Assembly: GCF_003259365.1 (NCBI RefSeq)
Contig: NZ_QLLY01000014.1
Location: 4,199-68,198, forward strand
DNA: 64,000 bases
Source of the DNA: Streptomyces sp. PsTaAH-137
GTDB lineage: Bacteria > Actinomycetota > Actinomycetes > Streptomycetales > Streptomycetaceae
Direction of reading: 5' to 3'
In this document: in pieces, positions 1-8,164 of the stretch
How the letters are laid out: each line of letters opens with the position of its first letter
How positions within the stretch are numbered: position 1 is the stretch's first letter
Translations under genes and position numbers: made by a program
The notes under the pieces: generated by a model
What the model saw: the letters and a program-made list of their open reading frames with translations, nothing else
Database searches by the model: none
What the model was told of the DNA's origin: nothing

Positions 1-55
1 GGAGCGTGCGCTGCGCGCTGCTCATCCCGTCACGTGCACGTTGAGTGTGGTTGCT

Positions 56-104
56 CGCGCAGTTCCCCGCGCCCCTGGAGCGAGCTTCGCTTGTCCAAGG
101 GGTG
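56..104. repeat. Dispersed palindromic repeat, copy 1
   Basis: This intergenic sequence carries the core CAGTTCCCCGCGCCCCTG followed by an imperfect inverted arm. The same core is found between genes near 8.1, 10.4, 25.0 and 60.8 kb. It lies just beyond the stop of the NERD-like gene, so it may also act as a transcription end signal. The second arm is poorly conserved in this copy. Confidence 0.7.
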
Positions 105-106
105 GG

Positions 107-910
107 TCAGACTCGTTGCCAGGTCGTGCGGTCTCGGGCCATGGCGTGGAGGGCCTCCACGTCTGCTGGTTTGAGGAGGCCGCCGGAATGGGTGAGGGTC
201 GGCAGGTCGGGGGCTGTCAGGACGCGTACGTCTCGGGGTGGTGTCTGGATCTCCACCGGTCCCGGGTCCACCAGCACCAGTGCCGCGCGCACCTCGGCCG
301 TCAGGGCGAAGGAGGCCCGGGAGGCGTCCGCGCGGACGCGGCGGAGCAGGGGGTGGGGGGCCGCGCGGCCCGCCGCGATCAGGGGGTCCGTGATGCGGAT
401 GCGCTGTTTGCGGGCGGGCAGGACGTGCAGGGCGAACAGGCCGCCGGGGCCGATCAGCAGATGGTGGACGCACGCGCCGCCGGGCAGCGGGACCGAGTGC
501 AGGACGCGCCAGCCGGCCGGTTCGAGGCCGTCGAGCACCTCGCCGACCTGCTGCTGCGCGGCGAGCGCCCTGCGCCGCGGGTCGACGCGCAGCCTGCGCG
601 GGGGTGCGGGGTCCCGGTCGAGGGAGATCAGCAGTGACTCGCCCGGCCGGTTCGGCGCGAGGTCGTCGTCCGGGTGGAGACCGAGCCGGGCCAGCTCCAC
701 CGGCGTGGGCACCGGCGGCGGCCCGACCGTGAACTGCCCGGCGATGAACGGGCCGAGCACCGCGAGTACGGCCTCCCTGCTGGACTCGCTGAGCAGGTTC
801 ACCCGGGCCGCGTCCCGGTCGTACCAGGCGACGTTCGTGCCGTCCTCGCCGTAGACGTAGAGCCGCTCCTGACCGTGCCGCCAGGTCGGAATGACGCGCA
901 GTCCGCTCAT
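107..910 (-). CDS. NERD-like (nuclease-related) domain protein, probably degenerate
   Basis: This 267-residue soluble protein has no signal peptide. Its middle (about residues 110-190) has the pattern of a NERD domain: a helix with a conserved Q/E, then strands reading HHLLIGPGGLFALHV. Active NERD nucleases usually carry an Asp before LLIGP and a D-x-K on the next strand. Here the first position is His and no D-x-K is visible, so catalysis is doubtful. The flanking N-terminal half (residues 1-90) is unassigned. It is divergent from the lipoprotein/kinase pair, with about 300 bp between them. The assignment to the NERD group is by pattern only. Confidence 0.6.
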   Translation of the reverse strand: MSGLRVIPTWRHGQERLYVYGEDGTNVAWYDRDAARVNLLSESSREAVLAVLGPFIAGQFTVGPPPVPTPVELARLGLHPDDDLAPNRPGESLLISLDRDPAPPRRLRVDPRRRALAAQQQVGEVLDGLEPAGWRVLHSVPLPGGACVHHLLIGPGGLFALHVLPARKQRIRITDPLIAAGRAAPHPLLRRVRADASRASFALTAEVRAALVLVDPGPVEIQTPPRDVRVLTAPDLPTLTHSGGLLKPADVEALHAMARDRTTWQRV

Positions 911-1217
911 GCCCCATCACCACCCCTCCGACCATGGGAGCAGCAAGAACGGCCGCAGGCAAGAAGCCCGCAGGACGCTCCGGGCGGTGGGGAGGGCCGC
1001 CCGTGGCCGGGCGATTCGGCGGCCCCCGATCGGCCCGTTCGCGGGCTTTCGCTGCTCAACGCGTCGGACCGGCACAAGTGCCACCCCACGCCACCCCACC
1101 GGGTGCGCGCGGCCCGGCGGGCTAATAAAAAGGACCTCCCGCAGAAAAAGAACTTCCCTGACCATATGGTGTACGCGGCAGAGCGGAAGACGGCGAGCGA
1201 CAGGAGCGTGGAGGCCG
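911..1217. other. Intergenic region with AT-rich promoter-like segment
   Basis: This region separates the divergent NERD-like and lipoprotein genes. From about 1122 to 1175 it is strikingly A-rich for this genome and contains the perfect palindrome ACCATATGGT (1161-1170), about 48 bp before the lipoprotein start. That is where a promoter and operator would sit. No -35/-10 pair can be assigned with confidence, and no gene is supported. Confidence 0.4.
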
Positions 1218-1991
1218 GTGGACATCAGGCGCGCCGGGCGTCGTCCGGCGGTGGCGCTCGCCCTTGCCGTGCCCGCCGCCGCGCTGCTGCTGTCGGGCTG
1301 CGGCGACGCGGGCGGCCTGCAGAGCGCCGGCCCCACCCCGACGGCGGTGGGCCCGCGTGAACTGTGGCCTTCCCTGACCCCCGCCTCCGCCGCGGTGGAC
1401 GACTACGGGGCGGGCGAGACCGATGTGGTCAAGGGGGTCACCGTGCCGGGCGGCGATCTGCGCCGGGTGGACCCGGTCAGCGTGATCCGCGCCCAGCAGG
1501 CCGCGGACCCGGACGCGTACAAGGACATCGCGAAAGGTCTCGCCGACTGCGGCGACCCGGGGAAGCGCGGGCCCGACTGTCCCGTCCTGACCGCCTACTT
1601 CGCCGATCTGACCGGTGACGGCAAGGACGACATGGTCGTCGGCGTCAAGGCGCCGAAGCAGCAGCTCGTGGTGCGCGTGTTCATGTACCGGGACGGCACG
1701 CTGACCCAGATCATGAACGACGAGGACGCCGTGATCAGCGTCGAGCTGGCCGGGGACACCGTGGTCGTGCGGGCCGTCGCGGACCTGTCCGGGTACGAGT
1801 ACCGGACCTCGTGGCAGTACGACGCCCACCAGAAGGCCATGCTGCCGACGCGGGACGAGATCGTGCGGACCGGGCCGCCGCAGACGCCCTCGGCCGACCC
1901 GACCGAGCCGCCCACCGAGGAACCGCGCGAGGAACCGTCCGCGAGCCCGTCGGCCTCCGGCTCGGCCCGCCCCTCCCCCGGCGCGTCATGA
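1218..1991 (+). CDS. Secreted lipoprotein upstream of a CseC-type sensor kinase
   Basis: The 257-residue product begins with a basic n-region, a hydrophobic core and a lipobox ending in LLLSGC, so it should be lipidated at Cys28 and displayed outside the membrane. The mature part is globular up to about residue 215. The C-terminal 35 residues are rich in Pro, Ser and Glu and probably unstructured. The GTG start at 1218 was chosen because it gives the lipoprotein signal and has GGAGG just upstream; the frame stays open further upstream without coding character. The stop overlaps the kinase start by ATGA. In the sigE-cseABC operon a lipoprotein, CseA, modulates the sensor CseC, and by analogy this protein may restrain its kinase. 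That is inference. Confidence 0.7.
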   Translation: MDIRRAGRRPAVALALAVPAAALLLSGCGDAGGLQSAGPTPTAVGPRELWPSLTPASAAVDDYGAGETDVVKGVTVPGGDLRRVDPVSVIRAQQAADPDAYKDIAKGLADCGDPGKRGPDCPVLTAYFADLTGDGKDDMVVGVKAPKQQLVVRVFMYRDGTLTQIMNDEDAVISVELAGDTVVVRAVADLSGYEYRTSWQYDAHQKAMLPTRDEIVRTGPPQTPSADPTEPPTEEPREEPSASPSASGSARPSPGAS

Positions 1992-3295
1992 CGTTCCCGG
2001 CGCGCCGGCCGCGGCTGCCCGCGTGGACCGCGTCGCTCACCTGGAAGGCGGCGGCGTTCATCACGGTGATGTGCTGTGCGCTCACCGCGCTGCTCGGGAT
2101 CCTCGTGCACGTCTCGGTGACCCGGCAGACGGTGGGCGAGACCCGGGACCGGGCGCTGTCGCGGCTCGACGAGGCGGCGAAGGCGCTGGCGAACGGGGAC
2201 CGGCTCGGGCCCGGCGCCTCGGTCGACCCGACGGACCTGCCCGCGGAGCTGCACGCGCTCGCGGCGCGGGGCCGGCACGGCACGATGCTCGGCCGGTCGG
2301 GCGCGCGCCCGGTGATGTGGGCGGCCGGCCCGGCCTCCGCGGCCCGGTCGGGAGAGGCGTCGAGCGTGGGCCGCGCCCTCGCCGTGGAGGTCGACTACGA
2401 GCAGAGCGCCCGCACCATCGACGGCCTCGACAACGCCATCCTCGGCTCCTCGGTGCTGGCGATCGGGGCGACGCTGCTCTTCGGGGCGTTCGCGGTGACC
2501 CGGGTGACGCGGCGGCTGCACACCACGGCGCGGGTGGCCCGCAAGATCAGCGCGGGCGATCTGGACGCCCGCGTCAACGACCCGCGCACCAAGGACCCGC
2601 AGCGCCACCAGGACGAGGTCGCCGCCGTCGCCGGGGCGCTCGACTCGATGGCCTCCTCGCTCCAGGCCCGCATCCTCACGGAGCAGCGCTTCACCGCCGA
2701 CGTCGCCCATGAGCTGCGTACCCCGCTGACCGGGCTGCACGCGGCGGCCGAGCTGCTGCCGCCGGGCCGCCCCACCGAGCTGGTCCGCGACCGGGTCGCC
2801 GCGCTGCGCACGCTCACCGAGGACCTGCTGGAGATCTCCCGGCTGGATGCGCGCAGCGAGCGGGTGGAGCTGGACGCGGCCTGGCTGGGTCCGGTCGCCG
2901 AGCGGGTCGTACGGGCGTCGGGTACCGACTCCGGCCGGGCCGAGGTCGTCGTCGTACGGGACGTGTGCGTGGAGACCGACCGGCGGCGCCTGGAGCGGGT
3001 GCTCGGCAACCTCGTCGGCAACGCCCACCGGCACGGCGCCCCGCCGGTGGTGCTGACCGTCGACGGGCCGGTGATCACCGTGCGGGACCACGGCGAGGGC
3101 TATCCGGACTACCTGGTGGAGCACGGCCCGCAGCGGTTCCGCACCGAGGGCGGGGCGCGCGGGCACGGGCTGGGGCTGACCATCGCGTTCGGCCAGGCCG
3201 AGGTGCTCGGCGCGCGGCTGGAGTTCACGAACGCGGCGGACGGCGGAGCGCTGGCCACGCTGACGCTTCCGTACGACGAACCCACGCCCGCCTGA
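1988..3295 (+). CDS. Sensor histidine kinase, CseC-like, without adjacent response regulator
   Basis: The 435-residue membrane kinase has a first TM at about residues 20-45, an extracytoplasmic stretch of about 100 residues, a second TM at about 150-172 and a HAMP region. The phospho-acceptor motif DVAHELRTPLTGLHAA follows, then a HATPase domain with N box (NLVGNAHRHG), DHGEG and GHGLGLTIAF. The run after the H-box (ELVRDRVAALRTLTEDLLEI) is typical of CseC-type cell-envelope kinases. It is translationally coupled to the lipoprotein gene. No response regulator or sigma-factor gene lies within 25 kb on either side that is visible here, so its partner is unknown. It probably senses envelope stress. 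Confidence 0.82.
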   Translation: MTFPARRPRLPAWTASLTWKAAAFITVMCCALTALLGILVHVSVTRQTVGETRDRALSRLDEAAKALANGDRLGPGASVDPTDLPAELHALAARGRHGTMLGRSGARPVMWAAGPASAARSGEASSVGRALAVEVDYEQSARTIDGLDNAILGSSVLAIGATLLFGAFAVTRVTRRLHTTARVARKISAGDLDARVNDPRTKDPQRHQDEVAAVAGALDSMASSLQARILTEQRFTADVAHELRTPLTGLHAAAELLPPGRPTELVRDRVAALRTLTEDLLEISRLDARSERVELDAAWLGPVAERVVRASGTDSGRAEVVVVRDVCVETDRRRLERVLGNLVGNAHRHGAPPVVLTVDGPVITVRDHGEGYPDYLVEHGPQRFRTEGGARGHGLGLTIAFGQAEVLGARLEFTNAADGGALATLTLPYDEPTPA

Positions 3296-3427
3296 GCCCA
3301 CCCCCGGCCCCGGCCCCGGGGCCACCCGCCGTGACCTTTTGCGTACGTTACGTGGCGCTTTTACTGTGAAGCACGGCTTCACACCCATTTCCGGGTACCC
3401 GCCGCACACCCTCCCCGAGGAGGCTCC

Positions 3428-3778
3428 ATGAGCACACGGACCGCAGCCACCCGTCTCGGCATAGCCGTCGCCGCCGTCGCGACCCTGGCGGCCACCGCAG
3501 CCCCGGCGATCGCCGCCGACTCCGGCAGCGGCGGCAGCCACCCCGTCTACAAGGGCCGGGTCACGGCCAAGAGCGGTCTGAACCTGCGCGACGCCCCCAC
3601 CCGGGGCAGCCGCATCGTGCGCACCGAGCCGTACAACAAGGTCGTCCCGATCTTCTGCAAGACGGGCGGCGACTCCGTCGGCGGCAACAACCTCTGGTAC
3701 CTGCTGACCGACGGCACCTGGGCCTGGGGTTCGGCGAAGTACATCGCGAACATCGGCGCGGCACCCCGTTGGTGCTGA
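3428..3778 (+). CDS. Secreted small SH3-like domain protein
   Basis: This 116-residue precursor has a Sec signal peptide that is probably cleaved after AIA (about residue 29). The mature domain has the bacterial SH3 signature, starting GRVTAKSGLNLRDAPTRGS and ending with W-x-W-x-S-A-KYI. Two cysteines (in IFCK and RWC) may form a disulphide outside the cell. A good ribosome-binding site (GAGGAGG) lies 4-5 nt before the ATG. Small exported SH3 proteins of this kind are common in Streptomyces, and their ligands (wall peptides, metals) are mostly undefined. The location just before the RodA/PBP pair fits a wall role but does not prove one. Confidence 0.8.
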   Translation: MSTRTAATRLGIAVAAVATLAATAAPAIAADSGSGGSHPVYKGRVTAKSGLNLRDAPTRGSRIVRTEPYNKVVPIFCKTGGDSVGGNNLWYLLTDGTWAWGSAKYIANIGAAPRWC

Positions 3779-3818
3779 CATATCCAGATATCACCGGTGA
3801 ACTTGCTAGGTTCCGGTC

Positions 3819-5204
3819 ATGACCGGAACAACGGGTTCATCGGGACCGGTGGCCACCGCGGCCACCTCCGCGGTTCCGGCCGTGCGTGTCCCCCGGCGCC
3901 GGGGCACCGAACTCGTCCTGATCGTGCTCGCCGTGCTCCTCAGCGTCTACGGCTACTGCGACGTGGGGCTCGCCAGGAACGGAACCGTTCCGCCCGGCGC
4001 CGCCGGTTACGGCGCCGGGCTCGGGGTCCTCGCGCTTCTGGCCCACTGCGCGGTCCGCTTCCGGGCCCCGTACGCCGATCCGCTGCTGCTGCCGATCGCC
4101 GTGCTGCTCAACGGCCTCGGGCTCGTCCTGATCTACCGGCTCGACCTGGAGACCCCGTCCTCGGACGCGGCCCCGACCCAGCTGGTCTGGTCGACGCTCG
4201 GCATCGGCCTGTTCATCGCGTTCGTGGTCTTCCTGCGCCACCACCGCGTCCTCCAGCGGTACGCGTATCTGTCGGTGGTCGCGGCGCTGATCCTGATGAT
4301 CCTGCCGATCTTCTTCCCCGCCGTGAACGGCGCCCGCATCTGGATCCAGATCGGCGGCTTCTCCATCCAGCCCGGCGAGTTCGCGAAGATCCTGCTCGCG
4401 GTCTTCTTCGCCAGTTATCTCGCGGCCAACCGCAACGCCCTGCGCTACACCGGCAAGAAGGTGTGGCGCTTCCAGTTCCCCACCATGCGGGTGTTCGCCC
4501 CGATCCTCGTCATCTGGCTGCTGAGCGTCGGCGTGCTGGTCCTGGAGACCGACCTCGGTACGTCGCTGCTCTTCTTCGGCCTGTTCATCGTGATGCTCTA
4601 CGTGGCGACGGGCCGCGGGAGCTGGATCGCCATCGGGCTCGTGCTGGCCGCCGCGGGCGCGGTCCTCGTCGGGTCGTTCGAGCCGCATGTGCACAGCCGC
4701 GTCCAGGACTGGCTGAACCCTTTCGCCTCCATCGACGCGGGCGAGGGCGCGGGTCAGCTCGCCCAGTCGCTGTTCGCGTTCGCCTGGGGCGGGATGCTCG
4801 GCACCGGGCTCGGCATGGGCCACTCCATCCTCATCGGCTTCGCCGCCAAGTCGGACTTCATCCTGGCGACGGCGGGCGAGGAGCTGGGCCTGGCCGGGCT
4901 GACCGCGATCTTCCTGCTGTACGCGCTTCTGGTGGAGCGGGGCTACCGGGCCGGGCTGGCGCTGCGCGACCCGTTCGGCCGACTGCTCGCGGTCGGTCTC
5001 GCCTCGATCGTCGCGCTCCAGGTGTTCGTCATCGCGGGCGGGGTGATGGGGCTGATCCCGCTGACCGGCATGGCGATGCCGTTCCTCGCGCAGGGCGGCT
5101 CGTCCCTCGTCACCAACTGGGTCATCGTCGCGATCCTCGTACGGATCAGTGACTCGGCGCGTGGCGCGATGCTCCCCGAGGGCTCCCAGGAGGCCCGCCC
5201 GTGA
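3819..5204 (+). CDS. RodA/FtsW/SpoVE-family peptidoglycan polymerase (SEDS protein)
   Basis: The 461-residue integral membrane protein has about ten to twelve TM segments after a short cytoplasmic N-terminus. SEDS hallmarks are visible: GARIWIQIGGFSIQPGEFAK (about residues 170-190), a Trp-Asp loop DWLNPFAS and the late GGSSLVTNW (about 428-436). SEDS proteins polymerise lipid II glycan strands together with a class B penicillin-binding protein, and the next gene, overlapping by GTGA, encodes such a PBP. No Ser/Thr kinase or phosphatase genes accompany the pair, unlike the main Streptomyces pknB/pbpA/rodA cluster, so this is probably the second, accessory pair. There is no clear ribosome-binding site; TAGGTT lies 6 nt before the ATG, suggesting a leaderless message. 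Confidence 0.92.
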   Translation: MTGTTGSSGPVATAATSAVPAVRVPRRRGTELVLIVLAVLLSVYGYCDVGLARNGTVPPGAAGYGAGLGVLALLAHCAVRFRAPYADPLLLPIAVLLNGLGLVLIYRLDLETPSSDAAPTQLVWSTLGIGLFIAFVVFLRHHRVLQRYAYLSVVAALILMILPIFFPAVNGARIWIQIGGFSIQPGEFAKILLAVFFASYLAANRNALRYTGKKVWRFQFPTMRVFAPILVIWLLSVGVLVLETDLGTSLLFFGLFIVMLYVATGRGSWIAIGLVLAAAGAVLVGSFEPHVHSRVQDWLNPFASIDAGEGAGQLAQSLFAFAWGGMLGTGLGMGHSILIGFAAKSDFILATAGEELGLAGLTAIFLLYALLVERGYRAGLALRDPFGRLLAVGLASIVALQVFVIAGGVMGLIPLTGMAMPFLAQGGSSLVTNWVIVAILVRISDSARGAMLPEGSQEARP

Positions 5205-6673
5205 CCAAGTACATCCGCCGCGCGTCGGTCTTCTGCTTCGTCCTGCTGGTCGCGCTGCTCCTGAACGCGGCCCGGGTCCAGGTCTTCGAGGCGCAGTCGC
5301 TGGACGACAACTCGGCGAACCGGCGCGAGACCATCCAGCGCTACGACCAGCCGCGCGGGAACATCCTGGTGCAGGGCAAGCCGGTCACCGGCTCGCGGGA
5401 CACCGGCGGGACGTACAAGTACGAGCGGACCTACCAGCACGGGCCGATGTACGCGCCCGTCACCGGGTACGCCTCGCAGACGTACGGCACGACGTTCGTG
5501 GAGAGCGCCGAGGACGACGTGCTGTCCGGCACCGACGCGATGCTGTCGACGGTCCCCTTCTGGAACGAGATCTCGCGGTTCCAGAACCCGGGCGGCGACG
5601 TCGAGACGACCATCAACGCGGCCGCGCAGAAGGCGGCCTACGACGGGCTCGGCGGCAAGAAGGGCGCCGTCGCGGCGATCGACCCGGCGACCGGGAAGAT
5701 CCTCGCGCTGGTCTCCACGCCGTCGTACGACCCCGGGAACATCGCGGGCACCGGGCAGTCCGACGTGGACGCCTGGGAGAGCCTGAACGCGTCGTCGCGG
5801 CGGCCGATGCTGAACCGGGCGATCCGGGAGACCTATCCGCCGGGCTCGACGTTCAAGGTGGTCACGGCGGCGGCGGTGCTGGAGAACGGCGTCGTCGACG
5901 GGACCGGCACGGCGACCCGCACCCCGTCCCCGTACACCCTGCCGGGCACGACCACCCAGCTGACGAACGAGTCCTCGTCCGACGCCTGCGAGAACGCCAC
6001 CCTGGAGTACGCGATGGCGGCCTCCTGCAACACCGTGTTCGCCAACCTCGGGGTGAAGGTCGGGCTCTCCGGCATGGTGAAGATGGCGCAGAACTTCGGG
6101 TTCAACGACACGAAGATGCGGATCCCGATGACCGCCGCCAAGTCGAACTTCGACACGGACATGGACAAGGCGCAGCTCGCGCTCTCCTCCATCGGCCAGT
6201 TCGACACGGCGGCCACTCCGCTCCAGATGGCGATGGTCTCGGCGGCCGTCGCCAACGGCGGAACCCTGATGCAGCCGCACCTGGTGGACAGGACCACGAA
6301 GAAGAACGGCACGACGGTGTCGACCACCGACAACAAGAGCTACCAGCAGGTCATGTCGGCCTACACCGCGACGCAGCTCCAGCAGCTGATGGTCGATGTC
6401 GTCACCAAGGGCACGGGCACCAACGCGCAGATCCCGGGCGTGACGGTCGGCGGCAAGACCGGCACCGCGCAGAACGGCGTGAACAACGAGGGCGTGCCGT
6501 ACGCCTGGTTCATCTCCTACGCGCAGGGGCCCGACGCCTCCACCCCGCAGGTGGCGGTCGCCGTGGTGGTCGAGGACGCCTCGGCGAACCGGGCGGACAT
6601 CAGCGGCGGCGGCAGCGCGGCGCCCATCGCCCGGTCGGTGATGGAGGCCGTGCTCGACACCTCGGGCTCCTGA
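5201..6673 (+). CDS. Class B penicillin-binding protein (transpeptidase), PbpA-like
   Basis: The 490-residue protein has an N-terminal membrane anchor (about residues 12-30), a PBP dimerisation region (RRETIQRYDQPRGNILVQG) and a transpeptidase domain. The three active-site motifs are present: S-x-x-K in PPGSTFKVV (about 208-216), S-x-N as ASCNTVFANL (about 271) and K-T-G in GGKTGTAQNG (about 424). It cross-links peptidoglycan made by its SEDS partner. The GTG start overlaps the stop of that gene, which implies translational coupling. The length is normal for PbpA-type class B PBPs. Confidence 0.93.
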   Translation: MTKYIRRASVFCFVLLVALLLNAARVQVFEAQSLDDNSANRRETIQRYDQPRGNILVQGKPVTGSRDTGGTYKYERTYQHGPMYAPVTGYASQTYGTTFVESAEDDVLSGTDAMLSTVPFWNEISRFQNPGGDVETTINAAAQKAAYDGLGGKKGAVAAIDPATGKILALVSTPSYDPGNIAGTGQSDVDAWESLNASSRRPMLNRAIRETYPPGSTFKVVTAAAVLENGVVDGTGTATRTPSPYTLPGTTTQLTNESSSDACENATLEYAMAASCNTVFANLGVKVGLSGMVKMAQNFGFNDTKMRIPMTAAKSNFDTDMDKAQLALSSIGQFDTAATPLQMAMVSAAVANGGTLMQPHLVDRTTKKNGTTVSTTDNKSYQQVMSAYTATQLQQLMVDVVTKGTGTNAQIPGVTVGGKTGTAQNGVNNEGVPYAWFISYAQGPDASTPQVAVAVVVEDASANRADISGGGSAAPIARSVMEAVLDTSGS

Positions 6674-6704
6674 TCGGTCCCCGTAGCGACGGCCGGAATG
6701 GCCC

Positions 6705-6733
6705 TGCACAGACGGGCCGTGGCCGCCTAGGTT
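6705..6733 (+). promoter_or_regulatory. Candidate promoter giving a leaderless transcript
   Basis: TGCACA (6705-6710) and TAGGTT (6728-6733) are separated by 17 bp. The ATG of the next gene begins 8 nt after the -10 element, about where transcription would begin, and there is no ribosome-binding site. The -10 matches TANNNT; the -35 matches consensus at four of six positions. Confidence 0.5.
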
Positions 6734-6740
6734 CCCGATC

Positions 6741-7193
6741 ATGACGACCTACGAACTCGCGCAGGTGAACATCGGCCGGCTCACGGCGCCGCTCGACGCC
6801 CCCGAGATGAAGGACTTCACCAACAACCTGGAGCCGGTGAACGCGGTCGCCGACGCGTCGGACGGCTTCGTGTGGCGTCTCCAGGGCGATGGCGGGGACG
6901 CGACCGATCTTCGGATCTACGGGGACGAGTGGCTGCTCGTGAACATGTCGGTGTGGCGGGACGCGGAAGCGCTGAAAGCCTTCATGTACCAGGGTGTGCA
7001 CCGTGAACTCCTCGCCCGCAGAAGGGAGTTCTTCGAGCGGCTGAGCGAGGCGGTCACCGCTCTGTGGTGGGTGCCGGCCGGGCACCGGCCGACGGTGGAG
7101 GAGGCCGAGGACCGGCTCACGCGGCTGCGCGAGCACGGCCCCACGGACTACGCCTTCACCCTGCGGGCGTCGTTCAGCCCACCGGCTGCCTGA
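6741..7193 (+). CDS. DUF3291 family protein
   Basis: This 150-residue cytosolic protein matches the DUF3291 pattern: ELAQVNIGRLTAPLDAPEM at the start, a LLVNMSVWRDAEALKAFMY core and a GHRPTVEEAEDRL stretch near residue 118. The fold resembles dimeric alpha-beta barrel monooxygenase-like proteins, but no enzymatic role is established. It is probably translated from a leaderless message. Its last 20 bp overlap the 3' end of the convergent membrane-protein gene. Confidence 0.82.
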   Translation: MTTYELAQVNIGRLTAPLDAPEMKDFTNNLEPVNAVADASDGFVWRLQGDGGDATDLRIYGDEWLLVNMSVWRDAEALKAFMYQGVHRELLARRREFFERLSEAVTALWWVPAGHRPTVEEAEDRLTRLREHGPTDYAFTLRASFSPPAA

Positions 7194-8010
7194 TCTCCTC
7201 GCGGATCTTCGCGGCCGTCTCGGCGGCCGCGTCGAGGTCGACGTCCTGCGGGTTCTTCGTGGCGGTCTCCGCGGTGATCTCACCGATGGAGGCGCCGGTG
7301 TTGCCGTCGACCCAGGCGCACATCGGCATGGTGATCTTCGTGACGCCGCTGCTCTGGGTCAGCACCTCGCAGGTGATGGTGACGTCGGTGCCGGACGGGT
7401 GGAAGTCCTTCGGGGCGACGGCGACCGAGGCGTTGTCGGACTCGGCGGCGCCCTTCATCATGTTCTTCCGCGCGTCGTCGGTGTTCTTGAACCGGCCGTA
7501 CATGCCGGAGATGACGAGCACGCCCTTGTTCTGGTCGCCGCCCAGCGCGTACTGGCCGATGGCGGCCTTGGTGTCCCGCGCGTCCCAGGCGCCGTCCGCC
7601 TCGTCCTCCAGAGCCTGGCCCTTGGACGCGGACAGGTCCTGCACCAGCTCGTACTTCTCGTCGAGCACCTTCTCGGGCAGCGTCAGCCTGTACTTCGCCT
7701 CGGGGAAGCCGGCGTCCGACTTCAGGCCGACGTACGCCAGCGCGCCCAGACCCAGCGCGACCACGACGACGACGCCGACGACGATCCCGATGATCATCCC
7801 GACGCGACGCTTCGGCGGGGGCGGGGGTGCGCCCCATTGCGGGGCGCCCTGGTACTGCTGCTGCGGGAAGCCCGGGTAGGCGGGGGGCTGCTGGCCGTAC
7901 GGGGGCTGCGGCTGGCCGTAGGGGCCGGGCTGCTGGCCGTACGGGTTCGGGTTCGGGTTCGGGTTCGGGTTCGGGTTCGGCTGCTGCGAGGGCGGTGGTG
8001 GCGTGGACAC
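7174..8010 (-). CDS. Proline-rich single-pass membrane protein with extracytoplasmic domain
   Basis: The 278-residue protein starts with a cytoplasmic tail of about 85 residues rich in Pro, Gln, Gly and Tyr, including a run of Asn-Pro dipeptides encoded by a hexanucleotide repeat. A basic PKRR stop and one TM follow (about residues 72-97). The outer domain of about 180 residues has two cysteines (in ITCEV and MCAW) that could pair. Such PxxYGQQ tails are common in actinobacterial membrane proteins and may mediate self-association. No enzymatic motif is seen. It ends convergently, overlapping the DUF3291 gene by 20 bp. Confidence 0.75.
   Translation of the reverse strand: MSTPPPPSQQPNPNPNPNPNPNPYGQQPGPYGQPQPPYGQQPPAYPGFPQQQYQGAPQWGAPPPPPKRRVGMIIGIVVGVVVVVALGLGALAYVGLKSDAGFPEAKYRLTLPEKVLDEKYELVQDLSASKGQALEDEADGAWDARDTKAAIGQYALGGDQNKGVLVISGMYGRFKNTDDARKNMMKGAAESDNASVAVAPKDFHPSGTDVTITCEVLTQSSGVTKITMPMCAWVDGNTGASIGEITAETATKNPQDVDLDAAAETAAKIREEIRQPVG
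7943..7980. repeat. Hexanucleotide repeat (GGGTTC)n inside a gene
   Basis: About six perfect tandem GGGTTC units lie inside the start of the proline-rich membrane protein gene and encode Asn-Pro repeats on the minus strand. Loss or gain of units keeps the frame, so the tail length could vary between strains. Confidence 0.9.
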
Positions 8011-8108
8011 GCCCGAACGCTACTCCATCCGGAGGATGCCGGGTTCGTGATATCTCGGAGTTGTCGGGCGCGGGTGGGTTGTCGTCCGTCCGCGGGCCGT
8101 GGCCGCTT

Positions 8109-8164
8109 CTCGCGCAGTTCCCCGCGCCCCTGAGGCGAGCTGCGCTCGCTCAGGGGCGCGGGGC
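8109..8164. repeat. Dispersed palindromic repeat, copy 2 (hairpin)
   Basis: The core CAGTTCCCCGCGCCCCTG is followed by a short inner palindrome and the inverted arm TCAGGGGCGCGGGGCT, giving a hairpin with a stem of about 16 bp. It ends exactly at the stop of the minus-strand ferritin-like gene, so it probably also acts as that gene's terminator. Confidence 0.8.
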
